From positions 248,001-312,000 of the forward strand of contig BGKB01000057.1 in NCBI GenBank assembly GCA_003116975.1: a stretch of 64,000 nt of DNA, given 5' to 3'. Both the position numbers and the translations under genes were made by a program. This DNA is from Aurantiochytrium sp. KH105 (lineage: Eukaryota > Sar > Bigyra > Thraustochytrida > Thraustochytriidae). Position 1 is the stretch's first letter. Each line of letters opens with the position of its first letter. A model generated the notes under the pieces. The model worked only from the letters and a program-made list of their open reading frames with translations. It had not been told where the DNA came from and searched no databases. This document shows, piece after piece, positions 1-9,664 of the stretch.

Positions 1-2221
1 CGCACTGCTTTCATCCCTAGACTCACTCAGCTCTTGCTCGAGTTTGCAGACAGTCGAGCACGCTCGCTCGAGCTCAGCCTCCAATGAAGAGCGATGCTCT
101 ACCCATAAATCATATTCGTTGAGAGGCATCCAATGTCCTGCATCCGTGTTCGTCTCGATCGAAGACATTGTCGTCGCAGCTGGAGACGCCACAGTCTGAC
201 CTCCGCTCGCATCGATGATTTGCTGTTCGCTGCCATCAAGCGATCCTGCACTTGATTTGCGTCGGCTTGCTGCACTTTGAGGCCTTCGACGGCCCAGCGA
301 ATTGCGTGGTCTGGCAGCTTTACGAGCGCTCGTCTCGCCTTGGCCATCCTCATTTCCTTCTTGCAAGATCGGCTCTGCTGGCTTGGCAAGCGTAGACATC
401 TCGGCACGTTCTTCATCGCTAGGCGTTGCTCCCTTGCGTTCGCGCAATTCCTGCATGTGTTCTGAGATATCTCTTGAAAAATCTGCAGCATGATCGCCGC
501 CATGATGGCGATTTTTCTCCTCCTCCTCCTCCTTGCCTCGAATCAGCTGCGCCATCCATTCCTGCTCTCGCGCCTCAAATTCTACCTTTTGACGTTCGAG
601 CGCCTCCATGTTGGAGCGCGCTTGCTGCATCGCTTCAATGAGTTGCTGATTGAGCTTTTCGTTCAGTTCCTTCGCGCCAGCAAGGTCCTTTTCCAGCTTA
701 GCATTTGAACGCTGCGCTCCGCGCAAGTCGTCTTGATATTTGGCGACTTGCTCGTTTTGCGCGAGAATGTGGTTTTGCGCTTCCGCCAGTGCCTCCGCAA
801 GCTTCGCCGCTTGCTCCTCCTTTTTCTGCGCAACTTCAATCTCTCCGCGAAGTTTGCTCAGCTCGCTCTGGAGCCTGGACACTGTGGCGTCGTGTTGCTG
901 TATAAGTTTGTCTCGGTCCTGCTGAAGGTTGCGCACAAATTCCTTTCGCGTCTGGAGCTCTGCTGAGAGCCGCTCATTCTTCTCCAAGGCTTGCTGCAAT
1001 TTTTGACGCGTGTAATCCTCCTCCAGCAACGCCGCAGCGGGGTCCATGCTCGATCGCGAATTTGCCTTGTCTGCTGCCGTTGTGTGCATTTCGCCATCTT
1101 CGGGGTCCGTCTGAGGTTCCCCACTTTGACCAGTGCCCTCAACATGAATACCGTTTCTCGCCAACACGCTCCGGGCCGCCTCGACAATGGAGGCGTTCAT
1201 TTGCTGGGAGGCCTTTTGTCGAATTTGATTCAAGTCGATGACTTCTCGCGCAGAGGCAAGGGTACCAAAGTGAAGCTCCTTGACGAGGAGAAGTTGCTGC
1301 AAGTGTCTGCGGCGTTCTTCATCGAGCGCGTCTTCGCGTCTTTTAAGCTTGGCCTCGAGGATCTCATTTCGGGATGCAAGCTGGTCCATGCGATCTTTTG
1401 AGACTTTGGCGTGTCGCTCAAGGACACGAACTTGATGTCGAAGCTCTTCTCGAAAGAAAGCAGTCATCTTGTCAACAAGTTTCTTGTCCCTTTCCTTGAG
1501 TGCTGCTCGGGTATCCTCTTCGCGTTCGATGCCGTATCGCTCGGATGAGAGGCCTGTGGCCCCGCGAATGAGGTCTAGGTACACGTCATGTGCATCTTTA
1601 CTTTCCCATTTTGCATGTTGGCCCATGTGACGCGGCATCTCCTCCTCGACGCGGTCCATACGTACGTCACTGCTTTGTTCGAATTGTCCAGGTCCCTTTA
1701 CTTTTCTTCAACGTTGGAAAGAGGGAGACTCGGAGGGACAGAGCGTTCATCCAGTTTGCAATGTGTGGTCGCCCTCGCGATAGCATCAACCGTGAGGCCG
1801 CGCGCGTCCGAGCCCGCCTCGTCAAGAGGCGGGCACTGCTCTTCTTCTTCTTCTTGCGGAGAGATTGTGCTACTGTTTGAGACTCGTAGAGTAGCATTAT
1901 GTTTCCGTTCAGCTTATCCTAAGTTCTTCTATACCCCTCATGGCAAACATTATGCTCGGTACAATGGGGTGTACTCTGGCAATCTTTGACATGGACCTTG
2001 CGACGAGGTTTCTTGAAGCACTCCACACAAACAAGCTCGGGAAATCCGCCAAGAGTCGCGCTGCCATCGACTGCGACCTCTTCGACGTCTTCCTTTACGC
2101 GATTGAGTTTCCTCGAAAAAGGTCATCGCGAGGCAAAACCTTCTGCCTGCGCGATTCCTATACTTGGCCCCTACCAACAAGGACGACGGAGCTGACAGGG
2201 AGCGAGAGAGCGAGCGAGCAT
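1..2221 (-). CDS. Coiled-coil protein with N-terminal Cys/His motif, 5' part, four exons
   Basis: Family not recognised. Proposed exons are 2221-2175, 2111-1935, 1872-1702 and 1669 to beyond position 1. All three introns fall in phase 2, and the reading frame is restored at each junction, giving 688 codons before the window edge. Exon 2 carries a Cys/His cluster (CVECFKK, KDC, HCTEHNVCH) that looks like a B-box or other zinc-binding fold. Exon 3 is acidic. Exon 4 is a long Glu/Lys/Gln/Leu-rich heptad region starting near MDRVEEEMPRHMG, interrupted by a Ser/Arg-rich linker around 200-480, with coiled coil resuming at the edge. Introns 1 and 2 are 63 and 62 nt. Intron 3 would be only 32 nt and is the weakest part of the model. 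If it is wrong, translation could begin at the ATG at 1659, after the in-frame stop near 1711. A cytoskeletal or basal-body role is a guess from architecture only. Confidence 0.6.
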
Positions 2222-2550
2222 AAATAGTATCGTGCTACTTCTACGTGTCGGAGGCGGGCCGCCGTCGAGCGAGCGACCAAGCGATCAAGCAAGCGCGAGC
2301 AGACGAGGACACGCGCTTCAGCCGCGACTCCGTGCGCAGCGTTTGCGCTCCCCTTGGTCTGCTCTTCGCTGCGGTGAACGAGATTGGACAAGCGCGCCGC
2401 GAGGCGGACGAGCACGCGCGATACGTACGCACAAAGGACTGAGCCGACGGGGTTGGCGTACGAGGCAGCGGCGGCGGCGTAAGGGGGGGGGGAGAGCACT
2501 TCATCCTGGTAGATCAGGCGAAGCCAGCGATCAGCCCGTAGAGGATCACA
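2222..2550. promoter_or_regulatory. Shared divergent promoter, coiled-coil gene / APH1
   Basis: These 329 bases separate two divergently transcribed genes and hold no convincing frame. A TATA-like ATAAATAG lies at about 2220-2227 on the + strand, abutting the proposed start codon of the minus-strand gene. The remainder is GC-rich and CGAGC-rich, with a run of nine G at about 2481-2490. Promoter function is inferred from gene orientation. Confidence 0.35.
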
Positions 2551-3318
2551 ATGGGGTTCGCACAGTTCCTCGGCGTAGTCATCTTCTCGTTTGGACCGGC
2601 GGCGGCACTGTTCTTTGGCGTGCTTGCCCGAAGAGCGCAGCTCGTCCTCTTGGCTGTCTCCGCTGCGTTCATGTGCGTCATGTCCATGGTCGCCTCGGGT
2701 GTGCTATGGTATGCCATCAAGCCCCTTCAAGAGGAGGCGAGCGGAATTATTGTGATTGGCGTCATCTTTCAAGAACTTTTTCGCTGGGCACTTTTGGCTT
2801 TGTACTTGCGCGCAGACAAGCACATTTTTGAGCTCATTGAGCACAAAAAGGACCACAAAAAGCTTCTCAACGACTTTTCCTCGTCTGTGGCCATGGGTTC
2901 TGGCTTTGGCATCATGAGCACAGTGCTCCTTTATGGCGGCGTGCTTGAGGCAAGCCTCGTGGACGGTGACTATTTCACAGCAGCCTGCCCCAACATCAGC
3001 GGCTTTGTTGTTTCCTCCTTGCTTTGTTTGCTGTACCAGGTCATGCACATTGCCCTGACCATTGTGATGCTTGATGCGTTGCGGAGGAGTCAACGGGAAA
3101 CCTTGCATCCCACGGCTATTCTCACGGTGCGTATGCTCCTTGTTCTCGTTCTGCATCTCCTGGTCTCGCTATTGAGCGTCATGAATGGCGACATAGATCT
3201 GGGGTGCAAGGCAGGGATGTCATTGCAGAGTTTCTCAGTGCTTTTGACTGTCGCAGTGGCGGTGAAAACCGCAAGGGCACCCTCGTACGGAGAATGCCAT
3301 CCTTCCAGCGCGCCGTGA
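2551..3318 (+). CDS. APH1: APH-1, gamma-secretase complex subunit
   Basis: APH-1 is the seven-pass scaffold subunit of gamma-secretase, the intramembrane aspartyl protease complex with presenilin, nicastrin and PEN-2. The 255-residue product has the family length (human about 250-265) and seven hydrophobic segments. Recognisable marks are the FQELFRWALL segment (residues 73-82) and the TM4 small-residue face GSGFGIMST (116-124), equivalent to the human GxxxGxxxG helix-packing motif but with Thr at the third position. Two intramembrane histidines, His166 and His202, sit in TM5 and TM6 and match the functionally important pair in human APH-1. The ATG is the first in the frame, and no intron is needed. 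The C-terminus is a short cytosolic tail. Family assignment is firm. The Gly-to-Thr change is unusual, because that motif matters for assembly in animals. Confidence 0.92.
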   Translation: MGFAQFLGVVIFSFGPAAALFFGVLARRAQLVLLAVSAAFMCVMSMVASGVLWYAIKPLQEEASGIIVIGVIFQELFRWALLALYLRADKHIFELIEHKKDHKKLLNDFSSSVAMGSGFGIMSTVLLYGGVLEASLVDGDYFTAACPNISGFVVSSLLCLLYQVMHIALTIVMLDALRRSQRETLHPTAILTVRMLLVLVLHLLVSLLSVMNGDIDLGCKAGMSLQSFSVLLTVAVAVKTARAPSYGECHPSSAP

Positions 3319-3391
3319 TTCGGGAACGATTTACCCTGTTCCCATTTATTTCCTTTCCATCGTTTTTCCAACATGTTTCTGTACGGACTTT

Positions 3392-6300
3392 CTAGCTAGA
3401 GTGATTATATATGTACCATGCAGCCTGCGCGGCTGCCTCGATTGGCATCAATGAAGCGACATGTTTTTTCATCTTGGCGTCAAGTTTGATGACACCAGGC
3501 TTTGACCTCTCATGCGGTGGCGTCTCGGCCTGCTGCTCATGCACGGATGTATCTGAGTCGCTTGCTCCAAGCAAGGCATCAATAATGAGCTCGAGACGTT
3601 GCAAGGGCGTGGCAAACGGGTTTGCATCTGCCCGGAATAGCAGATCAATTCTTGCAAATTCGCTACCGACGCAGCATTGAGCCCCCGCTGCGCGCCGCAA
3701 GGTCTCTTGCATTCCAGCCTTTGTCTCTAGCAATGGATCCACACCAAAGAGAGCCTGTAACGCGTATCCCGGCAAGCATGCCACCGCTGCAAGCCGGCAG
3801 ATTGCTTCAAGAAAACCGGCGTAGGTCAGACCACGCTGGCAATCTTTACCGCGTGCGACGTGAAGCGCTTCCGTGTCCATGGACTGAGCGAAGATGAGCT
3901 GGGCCTGTTCTTGGCTGACGAGAAGCGGGCATACGCTGCAACCTGTTCTGAGCGCATCCAGCCAATGCGAAAGCAAAAGGGTTTGCGCGCCGGGACGCGA
4001 AGGTAATGACGCATAAAACAGCTTTCGAAGCTGGCTTTGACGGGACACGAGAAGCCCCGCAATGCTGGGGCTACGCTGGAGCTCACGACGAGACGAGGCT
4101 GGATCCACGTTTTTAAATCGCAGCCCTGGCTTGACTTCATGCTGCACAACCTTCTTGAGTGCATTTGCAAAGCTGGTCTCGATGGAAAGACTACAGCTTT
4201 CGACGTCAGCATTATAGACGGCAAGAGCGCGGGTGCAAACCAGGCCCAAAAATTCGCTGCCGGAACGGGGCTCCGCCTGAAGCGCCTTGAGAATCGTGTG
4301 GATTGAGCATAGGTCTTTGTGGACATCGCGAAAGCTCTTTTCGAGCGTTCGAACAGTATCGCGGCTGCCCGGAAATTCCCACTCGAGGCCCAAGTCGAGA
4401 CCCTTGATCTCTTCTGGAGGATTGAGCAGTTCTGGAGCAAAGTGGCTGCGGACAACGTCAAGAGAGCGCAAGAGGTCCCAGTCCGCGTCTTGTCCCCGTT
4501 CAACGACACTGTCGGCGCGAGACAGTGGCGAGCCCTCGCAGATCTCCAAGATCTTTTCAGGGTCAAAGGGTCCATCTCTGGGTTCCAGAGAAATTTGATG
4601 GAAAGATGTCCCGTCTCGTGCACGTAGACTTGCCAGAGCTGGGCACACGAGAATCTTGTCAGGCTGGTCGCTTGCCGAAAACCAGAATCGATGCGTTCCT
4701 GGACGAAGGTGCACGCTCGCCACCCATCCTTGGTCCCCGCTCACTTGCGTCATGCGGATTGGGTTCTCTATGCTCGAAAAGTGAAGGTTCACGACGCGTC
4801 GCATGGTAGAGCCTTTGGGGGGCGAACTAGGACGTCTGCCTGTCCGAAAGCCTTTCTCGTTCGTCCAGAAGCGAAAACGGCAAATTTGCCACCCTCCACA
4901 GACTCTGCACGTTTCATCATGAATACTCGTTTGGCCTAGACGAGGCCACAGGGCCAAAGAACGGTCGAGCAGTGGGATCGGAGGTGCTCTTTGCAGATCG
5001 CAAGCGGGGTTGTTGCTCGATGTCGAAAGGGCTTCACACTGAAGCGTGCCCTGCGAAGACTTGGAAACAATTTCGAGATTGACATTGCCGTCTACATGAA
5101 GACCAAAAAGCTGGCCTGAAGGGTGAAGGGCACATGCGAGATGGCCGACTGTCCCAATCGTTAACTTATTCCTTGAGAGGTCGAGGTGACGCAGCGAGGG
5201 ACACTGTCGAGTGCAGAGGTCCACCAATTCTTCATCGATGTCGCAGTCCGCGGGAGATGCAATCTTGTTCGCGCTTAGCCCCAGCTCAACCATGGAACTT
5301 TGTTCTTGCCAACTAGCGATCGCCTCAAGGAGAAGAACGGCTCCCTCGCGCGCAAGGTGATTTCCAGCTAGTTCAAGCTCTTGAAGTCTTATGGCATGCT
5401 TCGAGGAACGAATATACTCTGCAAGGCATTGGGCCTCCGAAAAGCCGAGATCATTGCATGAAAGATCAAGACGTCTGAGTGAAAGCAGCCAAGGTTGAAG
5501 GAGTAGCGTCGCGGGGCGTCGTAAGCCACAGCCGGAGAGATCCAAGGCATTCGTGCGCGTGACTCGAGAGAGCATGTCCAGCACGTCGACGTCGACACGT
5601 GAGCCTCGAAGGCTTACACGTCCCACCGATGCATCCAGAGTGTTTAAAATTGCCTTGAGCTCCGATAAGTCGTCAAGACCTTCGAGGTACGCGGCACGAA
5701 AAGGAGGCACTGTGGCAGCTCCCGTCTCGAGGCATCTTTGTGCAAGCCAAGTGCCAAGACGAAAAGGCTTACTTCCATCGCTACCAAAGTTGAGCACCTC
5801 ACGCGAGTCAGGCAGGACGGCTTCAAAGAACTCGTCAAGGGCGTGCTCGTGAGGATGTGGGTGGTCTCGCTCATCGGAGAATAAATTTAAGATACTTGCG
5901 TTCTCGTGCTCGTCCAAGCCAGCATTCATGGCGGATTTCCGGGTCGACTCACAAGCAGATGAGATTGACTCCCTGATACTTAAACCCATGGACGCGTTTC
6001 CTTCTGCTTCTGCTTCTGCTTCTGCTTCTCTTAGCGCTTCGAAAGGCGTCTCCAAGAGTTTACGCTTGATGTCTTCATTAGCAGCTTTGGCGTGCTGGCG
6101 CTCAAGCCATGCTAAGCTTTTCTCGCGTCTGGCTCGATGAATGGAAATGCGCTCTTTGATTGATAGTTGTGCGCGAAGTTCGGTGCCAAGCTTTTCCGGT
6201 GGTGGGGCGTCTGGATTAATTTTTTGCAGTGCGTCTGCCACGCGGAGCGACATGCGCAACTTTGCAAAGAGGTTTCCATTGCGATGGCTTTTGCGCGAGT

Positions 6301-6526
6301 GCTTACTTGGCAGGTCGAAGTGGAGCCGTCGCTTATCCCTGACCCAGGCGACCGCCTCTTCGGCAACTCTTTGGTATTTTTCGGCTTCGAAAAAGTGCAC
6401 CATCTCCTCTCCATATTGCTCCCACTCATCTTCGTTGTCAGCCTCATCGTATTGTTGCTCGTCCCCATACTCCGTCGTCGGCGCACCCGACCGTGCCGGT
6501 CCATGCTTGCTGCGTTGCACAATCAT
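3392..6526 (-). CDS. Large LRR protein with CBM48-like domain
   Basis: 1,044 residues from the first in-frame ATG; the frame stays open 12 codons further to a GTG at 6562, and residue numbers below count from that GTG. Residues 1-250 are charged and helical with an Ala/Glu repeat near 180. Leucine-rich repeats occupy about 312-490, with units such as LRRLDLSCNDLG and LRHLDLSRNKL of the ribonuclease-inhibitor type. About 588-645 resembles the AMPK-beta/CBM48 glycogen-binding fold: PIRM, then GWVASVHLRPGTHRFWF, the order of the usual Pxx(M)...W...V.L.PG.H.Y.F pattern. A Cys/Trp-rich patch (CRVCGGWQIC) precedes it. The C-terminal 350 residues are helical and contain a segment, LTYAGFLEAICRLA, like those of EF-hand-type axonemal proteins, without calcium loops. 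Function unknown. The LRR part is clear; the carbohydrate-binding call is tentative. Confidence 0.75.
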   Translation of the reverse strand: MIVQRSKHGPARSGAPTTEYGDEQQYDEADNEDEWEQYGEEMVHFFEAEKYQRVAEEAVAWVRDKRRLHFDLPSKHSRKSHRNGNLFAKLRMSLRVADALQKINPDAPPPEKLGTELRAQLSIKERISIHRARREKSLAWLERQHAKAANEDIKRKLLETPFEALREAEAEAEAEGNASMGLSIRESISSACESTRKSAMNAGLDEHENASILNLFSDERDHPHPHEHALDEFFEAVLPDSREVLNFGSDGSKPFRLGTWLAQRCLETGAATVPPFRAAYLEGLDDLSELKAILNTLDASVGRVSLRGSRVDVDVLDMLSRVTRTNALDLSGCGLRRPATLLLQPWLLSLRRLDLSCNDLGFSEAQCLAEYIRSSKHAIRLQELELAGNHLAREGAVLLLEAIASWQEQSSMVELGLSANKIASPADCDIDEELVDLCTRQCPSLRHLDLSRNKLTIGTVGHLACALHPSGQLFGLHVDGNVNLEIVSKSSQGTLQCEALSTSSNNPACDLQRAPPIPLLDRSLALWPRLGQTSIHDETCRVCGGWQICRFRFWTNEKGFRTGRRPSSPPKGSTMRRVVNLHFSSIENPIRMTQVSGDQGWVASVHLRPGTHRFWFSASDQPDKILVCPALASLRARDGTSFHQISLEPRDGPFDPEKILEICEGSPLSRADSVVERGQDADWDLLRSLDVVRSHFAPELLNPPEEIKGLDLGLEWEFPGSRDTVRTLEKSFRDVHKDLCSIHTILKALQAEPRSGSEFLGLVCTRALAVYNADVESCSLSIETSFANALKKVVQHEVKPGLRFKNVDPASSRRELQRSPSIAGLLVSRQSQLRKLFYASLPSRPGAQTLLLSHWLDALRTGCSVCPLLVSQEQAQLIFAQSMDTEALHVARGKDCQRGLTYAGFLEAICRLAAVACLPGYALQALFGVDPLLETKAGMQETLRRAAGAQCCVGSEFARIDLLFRADANPFATPLQRLELIIDALLGASDSDTSVHEQQAETPPHERSKPGVIKLDAKMKKHVASLMPIEAAAQAAWYIYNHSS

Positions 6527-6906
6527 GTGTTGACGCGCGATTGATTTTGTTAGCCTGTGCACTGTTCGCTCGTTTGACCGTTATTATTATGGCGGTCCGA
6601 GTCCGAGTCCCCGAGTCAACACCCATAGTCACTTTTTTCTGTTGCAAACCTGAGGAGGCCTAGGGCTTCATCCTTGAGTGAGTCGTCTCGCGGCGTGTCT
6701 CGGGCGATCCAACGGCGTGACCGTTCTTTATTTTCTATTCTCCTCGTGTCAGGCCCTGACTGAAAATAGGTCGTCTGGGGATAAAGACAGCGAGAAGCGG
6801 GAACTCAGAACAAAGTAAGGAAGATATGATCAACAGTCTACAAAGCCGGAAGAGGCAAGATGGTAGATAAGCATGATGCTTCTCAGCTGCTGCCCTTTGG
6901 TGATAG
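6527..6906. other. Spacer between two minus-strand genes
   Basis: About 380 bases between the stop of the vWA gene and the start of the LRR gene, both on the minus strand. It must hold the vWA 3' UTR and the LRR promoter. No gene, RNA or repeat is evident. Confidence 0.4.
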
Positions 6907-8034
6907 CTAGGTGGTGACAATTGTCGTATTCGTGCAAACCTTGGATGTGACAGAAACAGCCGCTTCAGCAGCCGTTTCCCAGTACGAGTCGCCGCCACGA
7001 GACCAATAACCATCACACAGGTCCATGTAAAAGGCGGTAGCATCGTCATCGAGCTGTTTTGGAGCAAAGCAATAGACTTTCACCTTTGGGAAGGCGTCAA
7101 AGACTTCGTCGCGCGCTTTGACGGTGTCTTCTCTCGCCGTTTCAATATCGGAATTTTTCCTCTGTGGATTGCCGTCTGAGAGCACTATAATGCTAAATCC
7201 TTCACCAGTCGATCTGTTGAAGTGTGTCTTGTCAGATGGATTTTGCAAGATATCGAGGGCGTCCTCGAATACTTTCCACGTAAAGGTGTACCCACCTGTG
7301 TTGAAATCGTCCTCGAGAAAATCGATGATTTTCTCTTCGTCGGCGGCATCGTCATTGTTAAGGTTGATGCGACGAGTGAGGAATTCTCTTTGGTAAAACT
7401 TGATGCCTACACGCACGGATTCCGAAGTCTCGCTATTGTTGAAGAGCTGCGTAACCATCTCGATTGCAAATGCACGCTCATTTTCTTCTTCTCCACTGCT
7501 GATGGAATTCGACACATCAATGTACATCATGACATCTTGGGTACAGGACTCAATGACTTCGACAGTCGTTGTGTTTACGGTCGGTCGCGGCGTCGGCTCT
7601 GGCGTTGGCTCTTGGGTTGGCTCTTGGGTTGGCTCTTGGGTGGGCTCTGGTGTTGGCTCTTGGGTGGGCTCTGGTGTTGGTGCCAATGTTGGCACAGGGA
7701 CTGGTGCCATTGTTGGCACTGGCGCCAAGGTTGGCGCGGTTGGTTCTGGCGTGGGCGCCCAGGGTGTGGGTTCGAAGGAAAAATTATCGAACGATGGGCT
7801 TACAGTGGGCCCTGGTGTCGAGACAACTGTCGAGATCTCGTCTTCTGAGGAGACAACCGTTGCGCCTGAGCGAGTCGTAAGCACAACACCAGTGGCCGTG
7901 CCGATGACGGCCACCGCGACCAAGCCAAGAACGACTTTGGTGGCAGAGATGCCTGCCACAGTCAGTCCCGAAGAATAGACTCCGGGGGGCGGGGCGTCTG
8001 TGATGGGCGCCGTGAGGCCGCCTTCTTCAGCCAT
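6907..8034 (-). CDS. Type II membrane protein with Pro/Thr stalk and vWA domain
   Basis: 375 residues. A cytosolic N-terminus of about 30 residues is followed by one transmembrane segment (about 32-53), a Ser/Thr linker, a Pro-Glu-Thr/Pro-Gln-Glu-Thr repeat stalk (about 87-152) and a von Willebrand factor A domain (about 160-360). The metal-ion-dependent adhesion site is present: DVSNS gives D173-x-S175-x-S177, with a further Asp in VLSDGNPQ. There is no signal peptide, so the first helix should act as a signal anchor and place the vWA domain outside the cell or in the lumen. The stalk looks heavily O-glycosylatable, and several N-x-S/T sites flank it. vWA domains bind protein ligands through a divalent cation, so adhesion or cell-wall interaction is plausible. 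The stalk is encoded by a minisatellite and probably varies in length. Domain assignment is firm; ligand unknown. Confidence 0.85.
   Translation of the reverse strand: MAEEGGLTAPITDAPPPGVYSSGLTVAGISATKVVLGLVAVAVIGTATGVVLTTRSGATVVSSEDEISTVVSTPGPTVSPSFDNFSFEPTPWAPTPEPTAPTLAPVPTMAPVPVPTLAPTPEPTQEPTPEPTQEPTQEPTQEPTPEPTPRPTVNTTTVEVIESCTQDVMMYIDVSNSISSGEEENERAFAIEMVTQLFNNSETSESVRVGIKFYQREFLTRRINLNNDDAADEEKIIDFLEDDFNTGGYTFTWKVFEDALDILQNPSDKTHFNRSTGEGFSIIVLSDGNPQRKNSDIETAREDTVKARDEVFDAFPKVKVYCFAPKQLDDDATAFYMDLCDGYWSRGGDSYWETAAEAAVSVTSKVCTNTTIVTT
7576..7770 (-). repeat. Coding minisatellite, Pro/Glu/Gln/Thr stalk
   Basis: Near-identical 12-base units (GGCTCTTGGGTT and GGCTCTGGTGTT variants on the + strand) encode the PEPT/QEPT stalk of the vWA protein. 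At least seven in-frame units are visible, so length changes would keep the frame. Confidence 0.85.
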
Positions 8035-8640
8035 TGTTTCCTTCGCTCAAGGGCGCGCGCACAACACGCGGCAATGTCTGTTCAAACCCTGCAAAGACGC
8101 GCTTGGGGTTTTCTTCGCGTGCCGCTGGCCAAGCTGGTCCACGAGCTTTAGCTGACTGCCTTCTTGGTCTTGGACACGGAGGAGCCCGGACGGTACTTGC
8201 AGCACGCGCCACGAGCTTCACAACGCTCCCGCCGTCGTCGCGTTGCCGACCAGCCTGCCTGCTTGCCCGTGCGCGGGAAGGCTTACAGCGGCGTTGGCTG
8301 ACGAGCGCCCCGCCCGGCCCTCGTGCACCCTCGCGCGCGCGACACGCGACGCCTCGGCCTCTCGTTCTCCTCGGCTCGCCTTGGGCTCGACTCGTGCACG
8401 TGCCGCAGCACAGCGCAGCCCAGTGCCGGATGTTCGCTTGCGTCCAGGCCTCCCGGCGGCGCGCCTGCAGGCCTCCGCGGGCTCCACGCGCGCGCTTCGC
8501 GTTTGCTTTCTCTCTCTCGGGCGCCCCGCCTCGCCGCCGCTCTCCGCCACGTTGTCGTGCTCTGCCCGCTCGCGGAAGACGTGGCCGCTTTGCTTTGCTT
8601 TGCCGCGCGTTGACAGTGCGTGCTTTCTCGCTTTCCGCTC

Positions 8641-8685
<45 letters not shown>

Positions 8686-9664
8686 GCTCGCAAGTCGGCC
8701 TTTCGCGGCTTGCCGCACTTCGCGCGCGCGCCGGCAAGTGCGCTTCGGCGGCCGCAAAGTGCCGCAAACGAACCGCAGCGCGTGGGTGGCGGCGGCCGCA
8801 ATGCGCAGAAGGGTGTGCGAGAGTGTGGTGTGCACGCGCTGCGTGCTGCTGCTCCTGTTTACTGTGCTTGTTCTTCTACCACTGGTGGTTTGTTTTTACA
8901 ATTTGTGCGGGAGAAGGTAGTAAGTGGGCAGGGTAGCAGTTCGGCGGTGATTCTGACACCGGACGCAGAGAGCTTACATTACCAAATGAATTAAGATGCT
9001 ACGGTATCCGGTAGGATGAAACATTTGCACGTGCCGCGCGAGCCTGTCGGCTCGGGTTTTCGAGTCCAAGTTCGAGTTCGAGTTCGAGTATAGATTGCTT
9101 GCCTTGTGGTCATTTGGTTGGTTGGTTGGTTGATTGGTTGATCGACCGAGTCCAATCAAGTTGAACGCCAGCGACGACTACTGGAGTTGGCCCAGCCAGC
9201 CGCCACCGCAGCCTGAAAAGAAGCAGCTTGCGGAAGCTGCAGCTGGCTGTGGCTGGCGTCCAGCGGCCCGCCGGCCCACCCGCCCACGCAGCCGGCCGGC
9301 TTGCTTGCTTTCTTTCACTTGCGTGCGTCCGTGCGCGCGTGCTCGCTTGCTCGCTGATTTGCCCCCCGAGAGGCCGCCTGCCGCTGCTGCGGCTGCTCGT
9401 GTTGCAGCTGAGCCGCACCTGGCAATGGTGGCTAGCTAGCTGCAGCTGTAGCCGACGGCAGTGCAGCGACCAAGGCCAGCGAGGGGTGGACTGCTAAAGC
9501 GGAGTGCTGCCTGGCTGGTGCCCTGTGGATGGAGTGGCACGCGCCACCCGGACGGACGGACACCGTCTCCTCTTGCGGCTCGTCAAGCAGGCAGGTGTAA
9601 ACTTTTTTGTTAGCCAATCAAAGGAGCGAAGGTTCAATTGGTTATACGGTATAGCTAGCTAGGC
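8035..9664. other. 1.6-kb GC-rich intergenic region
   Basis: This lies upstream of the vWA gene and downstream of UBA1. Several long frames overlap on both strands around 8030-8990, but all are Arg/Ala/Ser-rich with no domain, and they exist because stop codons are rare in 70 percent GC DNA. Also present are a GCTT array (8641-8685), a GAGTTC array near 9064-9088, a GGTT array near 9115-9140 and AGCTAGCT/CAGCTG dyads near 9430-9450 and 9652-9660. I see no supportable gene. Confidence 0.5.
8641..8685. repeat. (GCTT)11 microsatellite
   Basis: Eleven perfect GCTT units. The same tetranucleotide (or AAGC) recurs in at least four other intergenic regions of this window. Confidence 0.95.

Noticed and set aside
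8034-8990. Several long open frames on both strands (up to about 300 codons)
   Set aside because: Arg/Ala/Ser-rich, no domain, mutually overlapping, and explained by few stop codons in very GC-rich DNA.
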